The position numbers and the translations under genes are program-made. A DNA stretch of 64,000 nucleotides from Climacium dendroides. Taxonomy: Eukaryota; Streptophyta; Bryopsida; Hypnales; Climaciaceae. The stretch is from contig OX467083.1 in the NCBI GenBank assembly GCA_950106755.1, positions 48,312,555 through 48,376,554 of the forward strand. The letters run 5' to 3'. The notes beneath the pieces are model-generated. The model was not told the origin of the DNA. It worked only from the letters and a program-made list of their open reading frames with translations, and made no database searches. This document shows positions 36,301 through 53,894 of the stretch, piece after piece (within the stretch, counting starts at the first letter, position 1; each line of letters opens with the position of its first letter).

Positions 36301-36902
36301 CACATTCATTGTTCAAATCACCAATCACCATACTGTTTTCTCTCAATTCAAAGAGAAACTGGGACACTCGATACACCGCGACTGAGCTCGTAATTATGGA
36401 AGCAGTAGCCTAAGCTAGTTGAACCCAGCACGTTCAAGACAGGAAAGGCAAACACAGCAACTTATCAAACACTAATTTCGACAAATGCATACCTGGCAGA
36501 GCTGACGCCAGCCTCCTTGAAACAGTCAGAGATTTGTCCATCGTCAAGCAACGCAATAATGAGTTGATCGACTGCCAAGTGCGAGTCTCCTCTAGACTTC
36601 TGCAAACTCTGTGCCTTCCGGATACACTTGATAAGCGCAGGATTAGGAGGAGAGGCCTCCGGAGCTGGACTCTGTGACGGGATTTTCTTCAAAGTGTTCT
36701 TCAAGACTCGCTCCACAGAGGCAATCGTCCCTTCACTGCCGGTAGCCGAAGTCACGGCTTGCCTTAGCAGACCTTCGCTGTCATCGAGAAGCGCAAGAAC
36801 CAGATGCGCCGGCGTATACTGCGCATGGCCCGCCTCGGTCGCTAGCTCTTGGCCAGCTGCGAGCGCTTCGTTCGTCTTGTGCGTGAACTTCTCCGGATTC
36901 AT
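33306..36902 (-). CDS. HSP101: Heat shock protein 101 (cytosolic ClpB disaggregase)
   Basis: This hexameric AAA+ chaperone works with Hsp70 to dissolve heat-induced aggregates. Five exons: 36493-36902, 35032-36235, 34500-34840, 33846-34323, 33306-33599 (908 residues, typical for plant HSP101). Visible features are the Clp N-domain ([20 protein letters not shown]), NBD1 with Walker A GEPGVGKT (~207-214), pore loop [13 protein letters not shown] and Walker B ILFIDEIH, a coiled-coil M-domain rich in Arg/Glu/Lys, then NBD2 with Walker A GPTGVGKT (~605-612), pore loop YVGHEEGG, Walker [10 protein letters not shown] and sensor TSNLGAEH. There is no organelle targeting extension, which fits the cytosolic form, and the end is acidic ([11 protein letters not shown]). 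The second pore loop is interrupted by the intron after GAPPG. The gene is divergent from the L18a-like gene; heat-shock elements lie upstream. Confidence 0.96.
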
Positions 36903-37290
36903 ACTGTGCTGATGAAAATGACTTCAGTCGACTCTCAATCGCAGCGCACTTCAAAAATCTCCCGAACTTATAAATTCCTTGGAACTACAAAAAAATCGAA
37001 GCAGCCGCAAACTGCACAGCTACAATATCCTCAGTAAGCAGATCTCTTCTAAACGCTCTCCAACTTCAAGAGCGGAGATCGCCTACCACGCCAAAAAAAT
37101 TCTCAACCGAGTTGTAAAAACCTTCCGCAACCTCTACGACAATCGAACCAGGCGCAAACTCTACAACTAAAATATGGAATCCTCCTTACAAAAGCTCTCC
37201 ACCTGAAATCAGAGCTCAGATCGACTGAGATTGAAATCCTAAGCCTACAAAATTAAGAAACGAAAATTGACAAAACAGTTCCCAAAATGG

Positions 37291-37303
37291 TTCACGAATT
37301 TTC
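37291..37303. promoter_or_regulatory. Heat-shock element (perfect TTCnnGAAnnTTC)
   Basis: The sequence ttcacgaattttc is a perfect three-unit HSF binding site about 390 bp upstream of the HSP101 start codon, and it is palindromic enough to act on either side. It lies close to the expected transcription start, given the TATA-like box at 37,330-37,338. Confidence 0.6.
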
Positions 37304-37329
37304 TGTTGCCCTGAGGGAAACCCGAGGAG

Positions 37330-37338
37330 TTTTTTATA
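37330..37338 (-). promoter_or_regulatory. TATA box for HSP101
   Basis: On the minus strand this reads TATAAAAAA, lying between the HSE at 37,447-37,459 and the HSP101 coding start, in the correct orientation. Transcription would start near 37,305, giving a 5' UTR of about 400 nt. Confidence 0.5.
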
Positions 37339-37446
37339 CAAGCTGGCTGAGCTATGGCGGAGTGAGTATGCATTCAATTGCGAGAAGGGCCTGCGAGAAG
37401 GGTCTGGAATGGAGCAGAAGAGCCCGCAACGGACCAGAAAGCTCGA

Positions 37447-37459
37447 GAACATTCGAGAG
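37447..37459. promoter_or_regulatory. Heat-shock element (imperfect third unit)
   Basis: gaacattcgagag has two perfect nGAAn-type units and one imperfect unit (GAG). It lies about 110 bp upstream of the TATA-like box, the usual placement for plant heat-shock promoters. More GAA/TTC half-sites surround it (about 37,380-37,470). Confidence 0.5.
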
Positions 37460-38009
37460 AAACAGAGCGAAACTGGTGCCGCCCGGAGTGATCGACTGAA
37501 GACCGGTACAGTACTGTACTGTATGTGGGCCATGCGGCCTCGCCACTTCGGATTTTGCCAAGTGGGCATCCGATCCACCTGTAAGCTTCACACTTTATGA
37601 GGAATGAGTCAATGAGGTAATTTCTCTCAAAGGTAATAAAAGAAAATTACATCATTGGCTTAGACATTTATCCGAAGGTTTCATTCATCCTCTACATTCA
37701 TCCATGACGAAGCCCCCAGCTGGCAACGCTCTGGCTACTCTAACATCTCCGAATTTCGTAGATCCAGAGAGGACCGCTCTTTTCCCGAGCTCCATTTCCC
37801 CATTCCCTCTAGAATCTACACGGAACGGAGATTCTAAATTCTCAAGTTAGCTCCGCCGCGCCGCTGGCTTTCAGCTTTCCTCCGCCATTGCGACACACGG
37901 ATTTCTCACTTTCTCGACGTCTGGGGTCTTCCGCCATTTGGTCACAAATACTCTAATAAGTAGACAGGCTTTCGGGGGCGAAGTGGAATTGTTACGATTG
38001 TGGGCAGCG

Positions 38010-39307
38010 ATGGCGCAGCAAGGGAAGGAGGGTTACTATGGCACGTTTCAGGGCAATCAGGGGATGCCGCAGCCTGTGCCCCCGAGCCAAGCACCTTACT
38101 ACAATCAGGGTGGCTACAGCCAATCTGCCACAGGTGCCTGATGCAACTTCCCCTTGGATCGCGTCGAAGTTTATCTTACCTTCTCCTTCTTTCGGTTCTC
38201 TAGTGTAATTCTAGTTGTGGTGGCGTGCTCGTTAAGTCTTTGGTCAGGTCGTCAGGTTTCCGTGGAGATGCGAGTTCTCGACTACCGTCTTTTTTGCTAG
38301 TGTATTTACGGGCATATGCTTGATCATAGCGAAGGTGTAGAGTAGGTTTAGATTTTGTAGGTTTTCATGGTCGGTTCAGAGGATTTGGTTTAACCCCTAG
38401 AGAATCCAGGGGCTCCCTTTGCGAGTTTGTACTTTTTTTTGTTTTTCTTGTGTTCACCAATCCTATGAGAGATTTTTCTTTGAACTGAACAAGTTGTAGG
38501 TTCGAGAATCGGAGTATTACGTGTGCGTAATTTTGTATTGTTTTAGGAACAGTGACGGTACTCAATATACCATGTACAAATTGGGAAATCTAATGTGCAA
38601 GGGTCTCCGGTTCTACTTTGGCTGAATGTGCTGGTCTTTTGTTTTGATCTTATTCTTTGTGTGCTTTTCAGGATATCCCATAGAAGATAATCCTCACAGA
38701 CGAACATACGATTCGGATCCTTTGCCCTTCTGTGGTCTGGGCTTTGGGTGGTTCTTGTAAGTGTTGTGACTCCTTATTTCATTTTGGCCAAAAAAAGTTT
38801 GTCGGATTTTTGTATTGTGACGGGAGTGGTGGTGATTGTGTTCTCATGTCATCGGTTGATGGAATTTGGGGGGCAGATTTATTCTGGGATTTTTCATTGC
38901 TTCCGTACCATGGTACGTTGGAGCTTTCATTTTCTTCTGTCTCAGTTATGATCACAGGGAGACAACGGGCTTGACGGCTTGCGCCATTGCGGTAATTTTC
39001 TTACTGTTTTATTCACTGACCACTGGAACCTCTAAAAGATCTTGAGTCTCATATTTCATTAGCAGCTTTGAGTAGATTACGTGGAACTTTTTTCTTCGAT
39101 TATTTATTTATTTGGAGCAGTTCATGCGATGTTTTTCACTTATCTGGGTGACCTTTCATTGCATCATCTGGATTACAGAATGAATTAAAGCGGACATTTT
39201 GTAGTCAGTTGAGTGGGGGCATAACTATTGCTCTTTTTTTGTAGGCCTTGGTGTTCATGATTTTTGGAGGATCACAGGTGGCAAATCATAACTTGGGGTT
39301 ATTCTAG
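38010..39307 (+). CDS. Small membrane protein, '60S ribosomal protein L18a-like' family
   Basis: Four exons: 38010-38133, 38672-38756, 38877-38991, 39245-39307 (128 residues). The N-terminus MAQQGKEGYYGTFQGNQGMP carries the family hallmark YYGTFQG followed by a Pro/Gln/Tyr-rich cytosolic stretch. Then comes PLPFCGLGFGWFL, leading into a hydrophobic hairpin (FILGFFIASVPWYVGAFIFF) and a second membrane segment (ACAIAALVFMIFGG). Despite the historical name it is not a ribosomal protein; the function is unclear and it is a predicted integral membrane protein. The chosen ATG (context gcagcgATGGCG) matches the family start; an in-frame upstream extension to 37,938 exists but is not conserved-looking. 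It shares a 1.1-kb divergent upstream region with HSP101. Confidence 0.85.
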
Positions 39308-40045
39308 TGGCGTTGGTTAATGGTTTGTAGACGTATTGTACCTTATCGTAGTGTACTGATTGCTTGTATATAGATCTATTGTGCCAAAGAAGGTTAGTAA
39401 GTTGATCGAGTAGAAAGCTGTGCAACAGACGATGTTCCTCTGATTGTAGTCCAATGAGAGCGGACAATAAGATCAGCATTTTACTGGGATGTACGTATTA
39501 TTGTATTTCATGGACATTGTGAAAGCCCTCATTTAATTTTATACTTTCACGTCACCTTCATATTTATTCCTCTTGGCGGTTCGCGAAAACAGTCTTCGAA
39601 CTATCATTTTAACGTGATGCAGTCACGCAAATAGACTAAGATTTGCAGTATGCTGCCAGGAGACTCACTTTAACAAACTATTGCTCCTGTATGACCTAAA
39701 TCAAGAGGATGTCACCTGCATTGGTCTCAAAACAGCGAAACCTCTCGAGACCGGGCTCTGAGGAATATCTTAGAATGAACGTTATACATTCTGTAGCAAA
39801 GATTCAAGAGCATCTCATTTCCAAGTGTACGTGTTACATGTCTACACATCAGAAACCAACACACATAAAGTTATCGGTACCGTCAAATGCAGGAACATTG
39901 TGTAGTGATGGATACAACCGACTTTCAGACCTCGGAATCAAGAGTCCAAAATGTACTGACGAATGTACAAAAGGCGGCCGATCACCACACCATTTTCAAG
40001 TGGATTTCTCGCTAATATTTCTATGCACAAACTTGCCAGAAAGCT
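39308..40045. other. Convergent intergenic region, no gene seen
   Basis: The region lies between the stop codons of the L18a-like gene and MCM9. It has no motif-bearing frame and is probably mostly 3' UTR sequence. Confidence 0.5.
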
Positions 40046-46554
<6,509 letters not shown>

Positions 46555-48752
46555 TGGTTAACGGCTCTCAAGCCTCATGGAAGGGATCAGATTGGTGTAC
46601 GTTGAATTGCACGAGACGTCTGAAGCATTCGCCGAAATGAATGAGGACGATCGGTTGAGGGAGAGTTTTTTTGTGACGGGAAGCAAGCTTGTGTTCTCCA
46701 GCTTATCTTACTCTTTTTAGGGTTGATAGAAATGACAGCTTTTCCACGACCAGTTACGGACTTCACTGCAAGTCACGTTAAACAACCCTCAATGAACATT
46801 CCGGAGGACCTAGGACAGGAAGGAAAAAGAAATGAAGCCCCCCTCAATGATCCACAGTCACTCCCATCTTCAACTCCCTAGGCCTCCCAGGAACCTTCTT
46901 CCGGATTCTCACACATCCTTTACATTCTCTTGGTGGACCTCATCGCAAACTTCGTCGTTCCTCTTCTCCCAGCAGCCATGACCAACTGGAAATCTTCCAC
47001 TGCGTCGCCTTCATGTTTGTGGCCTTGTGGTTTTTATTTTCTCAAAGCCACCAAGTAGTGAACTAATTCGAACTAATCTACACAGGAACAGTTTGATTCA
47101 TCAAGCACGTCAAACTCATTCTGGGACAACCGCATGTAGAAAATCGGACCAATGCAATAATTTCTTCTTCCTACCTTAATCAAATCACCAATGCGATAGA
47201 TCCGGGAAATTCACCAATTCTGAACAATTCTGTCCATTTTCACGTAGTAGCAGCTACTCATGAAGATTCAATTACTTCTACTATAACTGAGCTCCCTAAA
47301 CGTGCCTGCCTCTGCGAGATCAAGAACGTCCATCACTCCTCAAAACAGCACCACAATCCGACGCACTTCCATCCACACAAGTGAAGAACTCCTCACCTGA
47401 TGCTGCAATAAATTCGACCTCGACGCAAGCCGAATTCCACTCATCAGCTGCCAATTTCGACATGCAGACCGCTGTTTAAACACTTCCCGTATCCTGACTG
47501 GAATCCAAACCTTCTCGAACTCACAATCACCGTGCATGTCAATCTAACACCACACGGAAAAACGCCTCCGATGAGCTTTCACCAGGAAAAAGAGCTAGCG
47601 ATTTCACCAATACGCAGAAGCGTCGCTCCTGTTGCAGTCCGAGCAATCGCTAATATAGTTTCCAGCGACACAGACCAGATAAACAACTTCCAAAGTTCCA
47701 ATCTCTTGCGAATTAGGTTATTTCAAAATTTCTCGATGAACTTGTACTAAAAGAAATTCCCTCAACGAAACCCTGCCCTGAAAAACTAGTACGGAGAATC
47801 AAATACCTTTCGTCAGTTCCGCGAATTCTGAACAGGAACTTGAATGCAAATCTCAATGGTTATGGCGGTACCGGGAGCTTGAAGCACAAACCACAACGAT
47901 GGCGGGAACTGACATGACCAACGGATGGATGAAGACTCCCGAGCTGATTTTCTGTTCGTTAAACTATTTTCATTCCCCGTCACACATCCTCACCTCTTTA
48001 ATGTCACAGCGTAGGCGCAGAGAATCTCTTCTATTAATAACACAGTCCGGGGAGATTTTTAGCTTAACCGGCTAAAATCCTACATTTTTTCAGACCGAAC
48101 GGTTGCTTGAAGCATTCTCTCAGCTAGATCTTTATAAAATAGAGAATATTCTCTAATTTTCCTCTTAAATGATCGGTTTTTTTCCGAAGATTTTGAAATC
48201 CATTCGGAAATTCTCAAAATCAACCAGCTAGCTCGTAACTAAATGCCGGTACTCCCCGTACATTGATTAATAAGACAGCATGTTTGTTTGTTTGTTTTTG
48301 TCATGTTGAGATCTCCTAGACAGTGCGTCCCCCGGTTGCGTGCTTGGTGCCGTTGGAAAGCCCTTGGGGTGGAGGGGTACACCAGCTTGATTCCATGGCG
48401 TTCAGACGTACAGTGAAGAAAGTTTTTGCACTACAAATTGTGAATTAAATTTTTTTTTGTGTTGAAGAATTGAGTTGAAAGTTTAGAAAAAATTTATAAA
48501 AAACCAACAATTTTATTTTCATTCTTTAATTAATCCCTAAAGGACCAACATGCATTTTTTGGCAATATAGAAATTTTGGGCAGGTATATGCAATTAGAGA
48601 TTTGTATATTTTAGATTGAAATTTTAAAAGAAGGTGGGGACAAGGAATATCTTTCATGTGCAACAAATTTCATGACATTTGGAAATATGAGTCAAAAATT
48701 ATGGTTGAATATGTTACTTTTTCTTAGGTTAGGCAATTTAGGTAGATTAATA

Positions 48753-48784
<32 letters not shown>

Positions 48785-51203
48785 TGAAAAAAAAAAATGA
48801 AATTGGTTTTCTAGAGTTATTATATGTACGTGGAAAGCTTTGAATCATTCCATTTTGATCAATGAGATGAAAGTTATGAGGAGTTTTTGTTTGTAGGCAG
48901 TTATAGTATTCCCTACTCTAAAATAAACTTTGAAGTCATTTCAACCATTGGGATTGGCATTTTTCAATTCCATAAATAAATTCTTATGAATTTAGTATTT
49001 TTAATCATTCTCTACTTATTTCTACTTACTATTTTTTTTGTATATGTTGTACAATTTCAAATGACCCAATACTTTTCAAGCATGTAGCCAACTTGTCTAG
49101 GAAAAAGAATCCAAAGAACCATTTCGGACATTTTTCATAGAAAAGTGAGCTTGTGAAAGTGCAGCTATTTTATTTTTTGCAAAGCCCAAAAATGATTTTT
49201 GTGAATTTGAATGCTTATATCTTGCAATCCATTAAGTGGAAATTTCTGAAATTTTTGCCATGTGTTTTCAAATCAGCATACTACAAGATCCTATGGTTAT
49301 ATGTGTTAAAAAAAAGTTTTAAAAAAAAAATTTGGTACTTGCACTAGATATGGCAGTTTTAGAGCATTTTTGGTGAAAACATAGTGAAAGAACTTAAGGG
49401 GTTAAAAAAACTATTAAGTAGAAGTAGGTCTAAGATCAAAAGAAAAACTAAATTGTTATTAGCATTAAGATGGGATTGAAACACTATAATCCCAATGGTG
49501 AGATTGATTTAGCAAGCAAACTTAACCTTGTCAAACAATGTTTTTAGAAAAATTGTGAAAATTGAATTTCAAAATGAATCCTATAAATTATTTTTTTTAA
49601 AAGATGCTCTAATTGCCTCCGAAATAAGATTGTCCATAGCTTTAACATAACAAATTCAATTGGAATGCATCAAACTTCCCCATATATATAAAAATACAAT
49701 CTATAAGAAACAATTTTTTTAAATTTCTTAAATTTTTTTTGTATAAAGAGGTTTTTGATTACCACACCAAAAAAGAAACCATTTGTACCATAGCTTTTGT
49801 TCCTCAACATTGATTGAAATAAAAATTATATTCTATAGGAGCCTACCCAAAATTCATTTGTCCCCCAAGGGGACAATGGGACTTTAAGGGTTAAAAAGGT
49901 TATTAGAATTTTTCACATTGAAACAAATTATGATATCCTTTGAGATTGGACTAAAATTCAATATGAGTGATTATAGTGAGAACCACATAATATAGAAGTT
50001 GCATACCTAGGGGCACCTTTAGTCCCCAAAAACTCTTATATGCAAATTTCTCAAACATTGTGGAAAGGGGCAATACAATAAAATTAGGAAACATATATTT
50101 CTTTTGTTACAATCTCACAACTCCATTGCATTTTCACACTCAAAATTGATATGCATACTAATAAGTAAGCTCTTTACACATCTATTCAATTAAACTTTGA
50201 ATTTTTTTTTTTGCTTCATTAGGGATAACTATAAATCCATCTTCTTTTTTCATAGAAAAACTACACTTTGAAAGGCTTAGGCATTTAGAAGTCAAGCAAA
50301 TGATTCGCACGGGCCCCCAAAAGGTGATCTCTAAGTAGGACTTTTTCTTCATTTTTTATGAAGAGCCAAAGTGGTGATATAAAATATAACAGTGGTGCTT
50401 CAAATTCCAACATTCACATAATGGATGGAAAATATCAAATCACATGTGCATAATTTTGCTTTCAATTAAAAATTTGGTGATTTCATCTGAATTTAAAAAA
50501 AAAAATTTAGTTTAAAAAAAAATTTGTAGTTTTGTGATGAAAAACTTCATGATTTGTTGCCATTTTTTAGCCAAATTATTTTTTTCTAGTACAAAATTTG
50601 GCACTATAATGCCCAAAAGAAAAAGAAAAGAAAAAAGCTCCTTTTCCAAGGTGACTAGCTAGGGTTAAGAAGACGCAGCCCTTGACAGAATCCGGCAAGC
50701 CATTCATCTCGTCGTTCACGAACCGTGACCGAGCTTCCGACTCCAACCAAGGCTCAAAAAAGACGTTCGTGAGAGAAGCCCTGTCTGCGGCTCAACTCGG
50801 TCGCTCCCCGAACTGCACTTCGAATACCTGGCTTCTTCCTTGTGCGGATTTTTTTTTTCCCCCCTATGCAGAGCGATGCAAATGTTTTGTTGGGTTTGTA
50901 TAGGTCGATAGTAATGGTTAACGTGGAGATGCCATTGCCAGGATTCCGGTAGTTCGCCGCATTTCTAAAGTGTAGTTACATTGATCTCACTGAAGAGTTT
51001 GTGAGAAAAATTCTGGGTTTGTAGAATCATTGTAATGAGAGTTGCGCCGTCTTTGCTGCGATGGGTTTGGGGTTTTGGGGTTGCCACGGGGAGTTTTCGT
51101 TAGGAGCTCGTATGCCCGAAGCGAGAATGTTCCTTTTGTTGAAGCAGGAGTAGTGAGTGAGAGAGTGAAAGCTGGGATAAGCATTGCCATTTCATTATCT
51201 TCC
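46555..51203. other. Long intergenic region: MCM9 upstream flank, then AT-rich repeats
   Basis: 46.6-48.0 kb has gene-like composition and probably holds the MCM9 promoter and 5' UTR; a ggcgggaa sequence at 47,901-47,908 fits an E2F site (TTCCCGCC) but is 1.35 kb from the start codon. From about 48.4 to 50.6 kb the DNA is AT-rich and repetitive: (TA)n at 48,757-48,783, inverted and direct relatives of the 3.3/5.0-kb repeat at about 48,945 and 49,473, and a 270-bp homologue of 8,480-8,740 at 50,020-50,285. From about 50.65 kb gene-like sequence resumes as the probable 5' flank of the next gene. No protein gene recognised. Confidence 0.45.
50020..50290. repeat. Dispersed repeat copy, empty site for the TTAA MITE
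   Basis: It aligns over its length with 8,480-8,740 plus 8,978-8,997 (shared blocks such as 'tttcttttgtt', 'aatctcacaactcc', 'actcaaaattg', 'tttttcatag'). Where copy 1 has the 233-bp MITE, this copy reads straight through (ggcttaggcatttag). Confidence 0.6.
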
Positions 51204-52741
51204 ATGGCGGCAGCAGGTATGTGAAAATCTTTTCCCTTCACACCGAATGTCCATCCTCAACAGAAATTTTCAACAGGACCTGAGAAATGAAGTAATGCAC
51301 AGTGAGGGGGCCTTGTTGTAGGAATGACGATTGTCGTGCTAATGTGCAGAATTCGAGACCATCGATGAGGGCGGGTTTGTATTCAAGATTCGCAAGAGTC
51401 GTTTGGAGGAGATAACAGCAGCTCAGGAGTCTCAGTTGTCTTTACAGGGAGAGGAGGCTCATGAGGAGGATTCGGAACCTGTCGTCGAAGACCAATCTTT
51501 TGAGGACGAGAAGAAAAGAAAGAGGTTGCTGACACTCAAAGCCATGTAAGAAGAGTGTCCCTACTTCATGTTGTTTGTACATTTTTTTGGCTCCTTCTTG
51601 GATTTCTTATTTTTGATCTCGAGAGGTTTGGATCGCTTTAAAAATCATGTATTCTCAAGCAATTTGGGTTGTCATACTGGGTCACCTCTGTCGGTTGATT
51701 ATTTCTCTATCGGTCTGGACTGTGGGGTGGATATGCTGGTGAAGCATATTTTCCTTTTCAGGTGCATGTAGAAATTATGCTTGGCATTTGTTCTGATGTG
51801 TAAATGATTTCGAACATGGATGCTGCTGCAGCTATGAAGCTGAGTTGGAGGCGTGGGAGAAATTAGATGCTGCTGCCACGCCGCCGGTTCTGGAGAAGCC
51901 TCCCTCGAACTCTGGCTCGTCACCTCCAGAGCATGATCCCCAGGAAGAGTATTTGAGGGAACTGAAGATTGAGGTACGGCATTTGAACTTTCATCTCTAT
52001 TAAATTTCCAGGTACACGTAGCCAAGGCAGAAATATTATGTTGTCGAGAGTAGATGGAACATGGACGAATCGGAAGTGTGCTTAAACTTCTGTATTGAAA
52101 GGCATGGTTCAAGTTCTGCATAACATTCTTGAGGGTCTGACTGAACACCGTTCGGATCAATATGCTGTGAGCCAAGAAAAGGAGGTTAGATTCTCTTTAT
52201 GCCCAATCTTGGGCTCATGTCATGTATGCAAAGGAGAGTGTGGTTCATGTTACAATTATTACCTATTTTCGTCCAGTTCTCGATTGGCACATTCGTATGT
52301 AGAATCATTCATCATTGCTTGCATGCCTGGCAATGAAAGAAATTGATTAAAAAAATGGGCTAGTTCTTCAATAAAAACCATGGCTCCAATTTTTTTCTGA
52401 GTTTGAGTGGAAAGGGTGCAAGCTGTATAGAATGTCATCGAGGTTTGAACGAGGCCAATATCAGTCCCCGTCTGAAAAGTTCGTTGTGGACCTTCATTCA
52501 GGTGGAAAACGTGGAGGAGTACATCAAACTTCTCCAAGACCATATTGATCTCGCGGAAAGCACGTACAAAATGTGTGTGCGGGAGTTACGGGAGGATGCA
52601 AACTTTCGGCCAGCAGATGAGGTGGTTCTTTCTCTCACAGGCCAAGCTCCATCAGATGTGGATGTTGCAGTCACTCAAACGCCAAGCTACATCAGAAGTG
52701 GCTCGTCTGTGTCTCCTAATGGCCTCGAAACTCTCGACTGA
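51204..52741 (+). CDS. Unrecognised acidic, coiled-coil-like plant protein
   Basis: Four exons join in one frame: 51204-51216, 51350-51545, 51832-51973, 52502-52741 (196 residues). The first exon holds only ATG plus three codons (MAAA). The protein begins MAAAEFETIDEGGFVFKIRK, is rich in Glu, has a basic nuclear-signal-like patch (EKKRKRLLTLKA), a Pro/Ser linker (TPPVLEKPPSNSGSSPPEHD) and a helical segment EEYIKLLQDHIDLAESTYKMCV. Splice sites are canonical and the frame is consistent, so I believe the gene is real, but I cannot name a family or a function. The predicted nuclear location is inference only. Intron 3 (528 nt) is open in frame just before exon 4, so an alternative exon start is possible. 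Confidence 0.65.
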
Positions 52742-53894
52742 GAAGTTTATGATGCCGAAGCCTGTTTTAATAGTGTTGATATCTCCTGTCCACTGCACGT
52801 GGTGATGGTTGAAGATGGTGCAGGTTGCTCTTCATTTCTGGACAGAGCTACAAGGGTTTCATCGTCCTCCCATTCAAAGCTGCCCTCTTTCAGAGCTCGT
52901 ACACAGATATTTGATTTTTTTCCACAATGAGTCTAGGGCCTACCTCCAGTGACGGAGTTCATAGAACCTTCTGTAGAGAAATCATGCTAGAATGATACTA
53001 AGATGATGCAGCCAAGGACGATGTTAACTGAGCTATAATACAAATGCATAGTGCCTTCAGGGCGTGTGAACTAGAGCGTAGTCAGAAGAATGTGTACAAT
53101 AGTGTTCGCTGTTAAGGTTTAGAAAATCATTGAGTTCCTGTGACCTGACGATCTGAGTTATTTTTCTGTAAAACGTGTGCGAGCCCATGCTTACTCATCT
53201 TAAAACTTTGGACTGAACATGACATGCTGTTGTTCACAGTAGCATCTAGCCTTTTGGGGGAGCGCCAAGCAATTGTCTTGAATGAGTTTCTATGACTTCC
53301 TTTGTTTTGTCCTACCATTGGTATCGTATACCAAATTGCATTCTGAATCTGTTTGCAATCTTTGCTCAAATCAATTTCAATTTCAACGATCCTCACTTTT
53401 CATGTCGAGGGGAAACGACGTTCTTGGACTCCAAAAGTTTTCCAACCAAAAGTTTTCCAAACTTCTTGTCCAGTGATTTTCCTTGTCCAGTGATTTTCCG
53501 ACATGTTGATTTAAGGTTTCCTCTACACCGATGTATGAAGCGGCCAGACACTCTCGAATCATTCTGTCGGTAGTATTCCCAATATTCCCAATTGGTCTTT
53601 TCCCAATTAGGGTTGCCCGAAACCGACTCTTCGAGCCCAAAACGTCGGTGAAGAGGCCGCAGTGGAAGTGCTCATCATCCCTTTGGACTTGTCTCGCCCT
53701 GTCTCCATCCCTGCGTTTTGCGAGCTATTCGTCACGCTTGTCATGGCCGAAGCCTTCTCATGAAAGCGACGTATTTTGCGCTTGGGCGGCATCAGCTGAA
53801 GTGTTGGCGGGCGAGACTGGGGGATCTGCGGCATGTGAAATTGGCGGAAGTCGGGGCGGTGGGTGTGGCGGGCGGTAAGAAGGCAGTAAGCAGA
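52742..53894. other. Intergenic flank between the acidic-protein gene and ICMT
   Basis: It contains two tiny tandem duplications at about 53,435-53,460 (caaaagttttccaac units) and 53,464-53,500 (cttgtccagtgattttcc units), and then gene-like sequence that is probably the ICMT 5' UTR. No separate gene supported. Confidence 0.45.
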
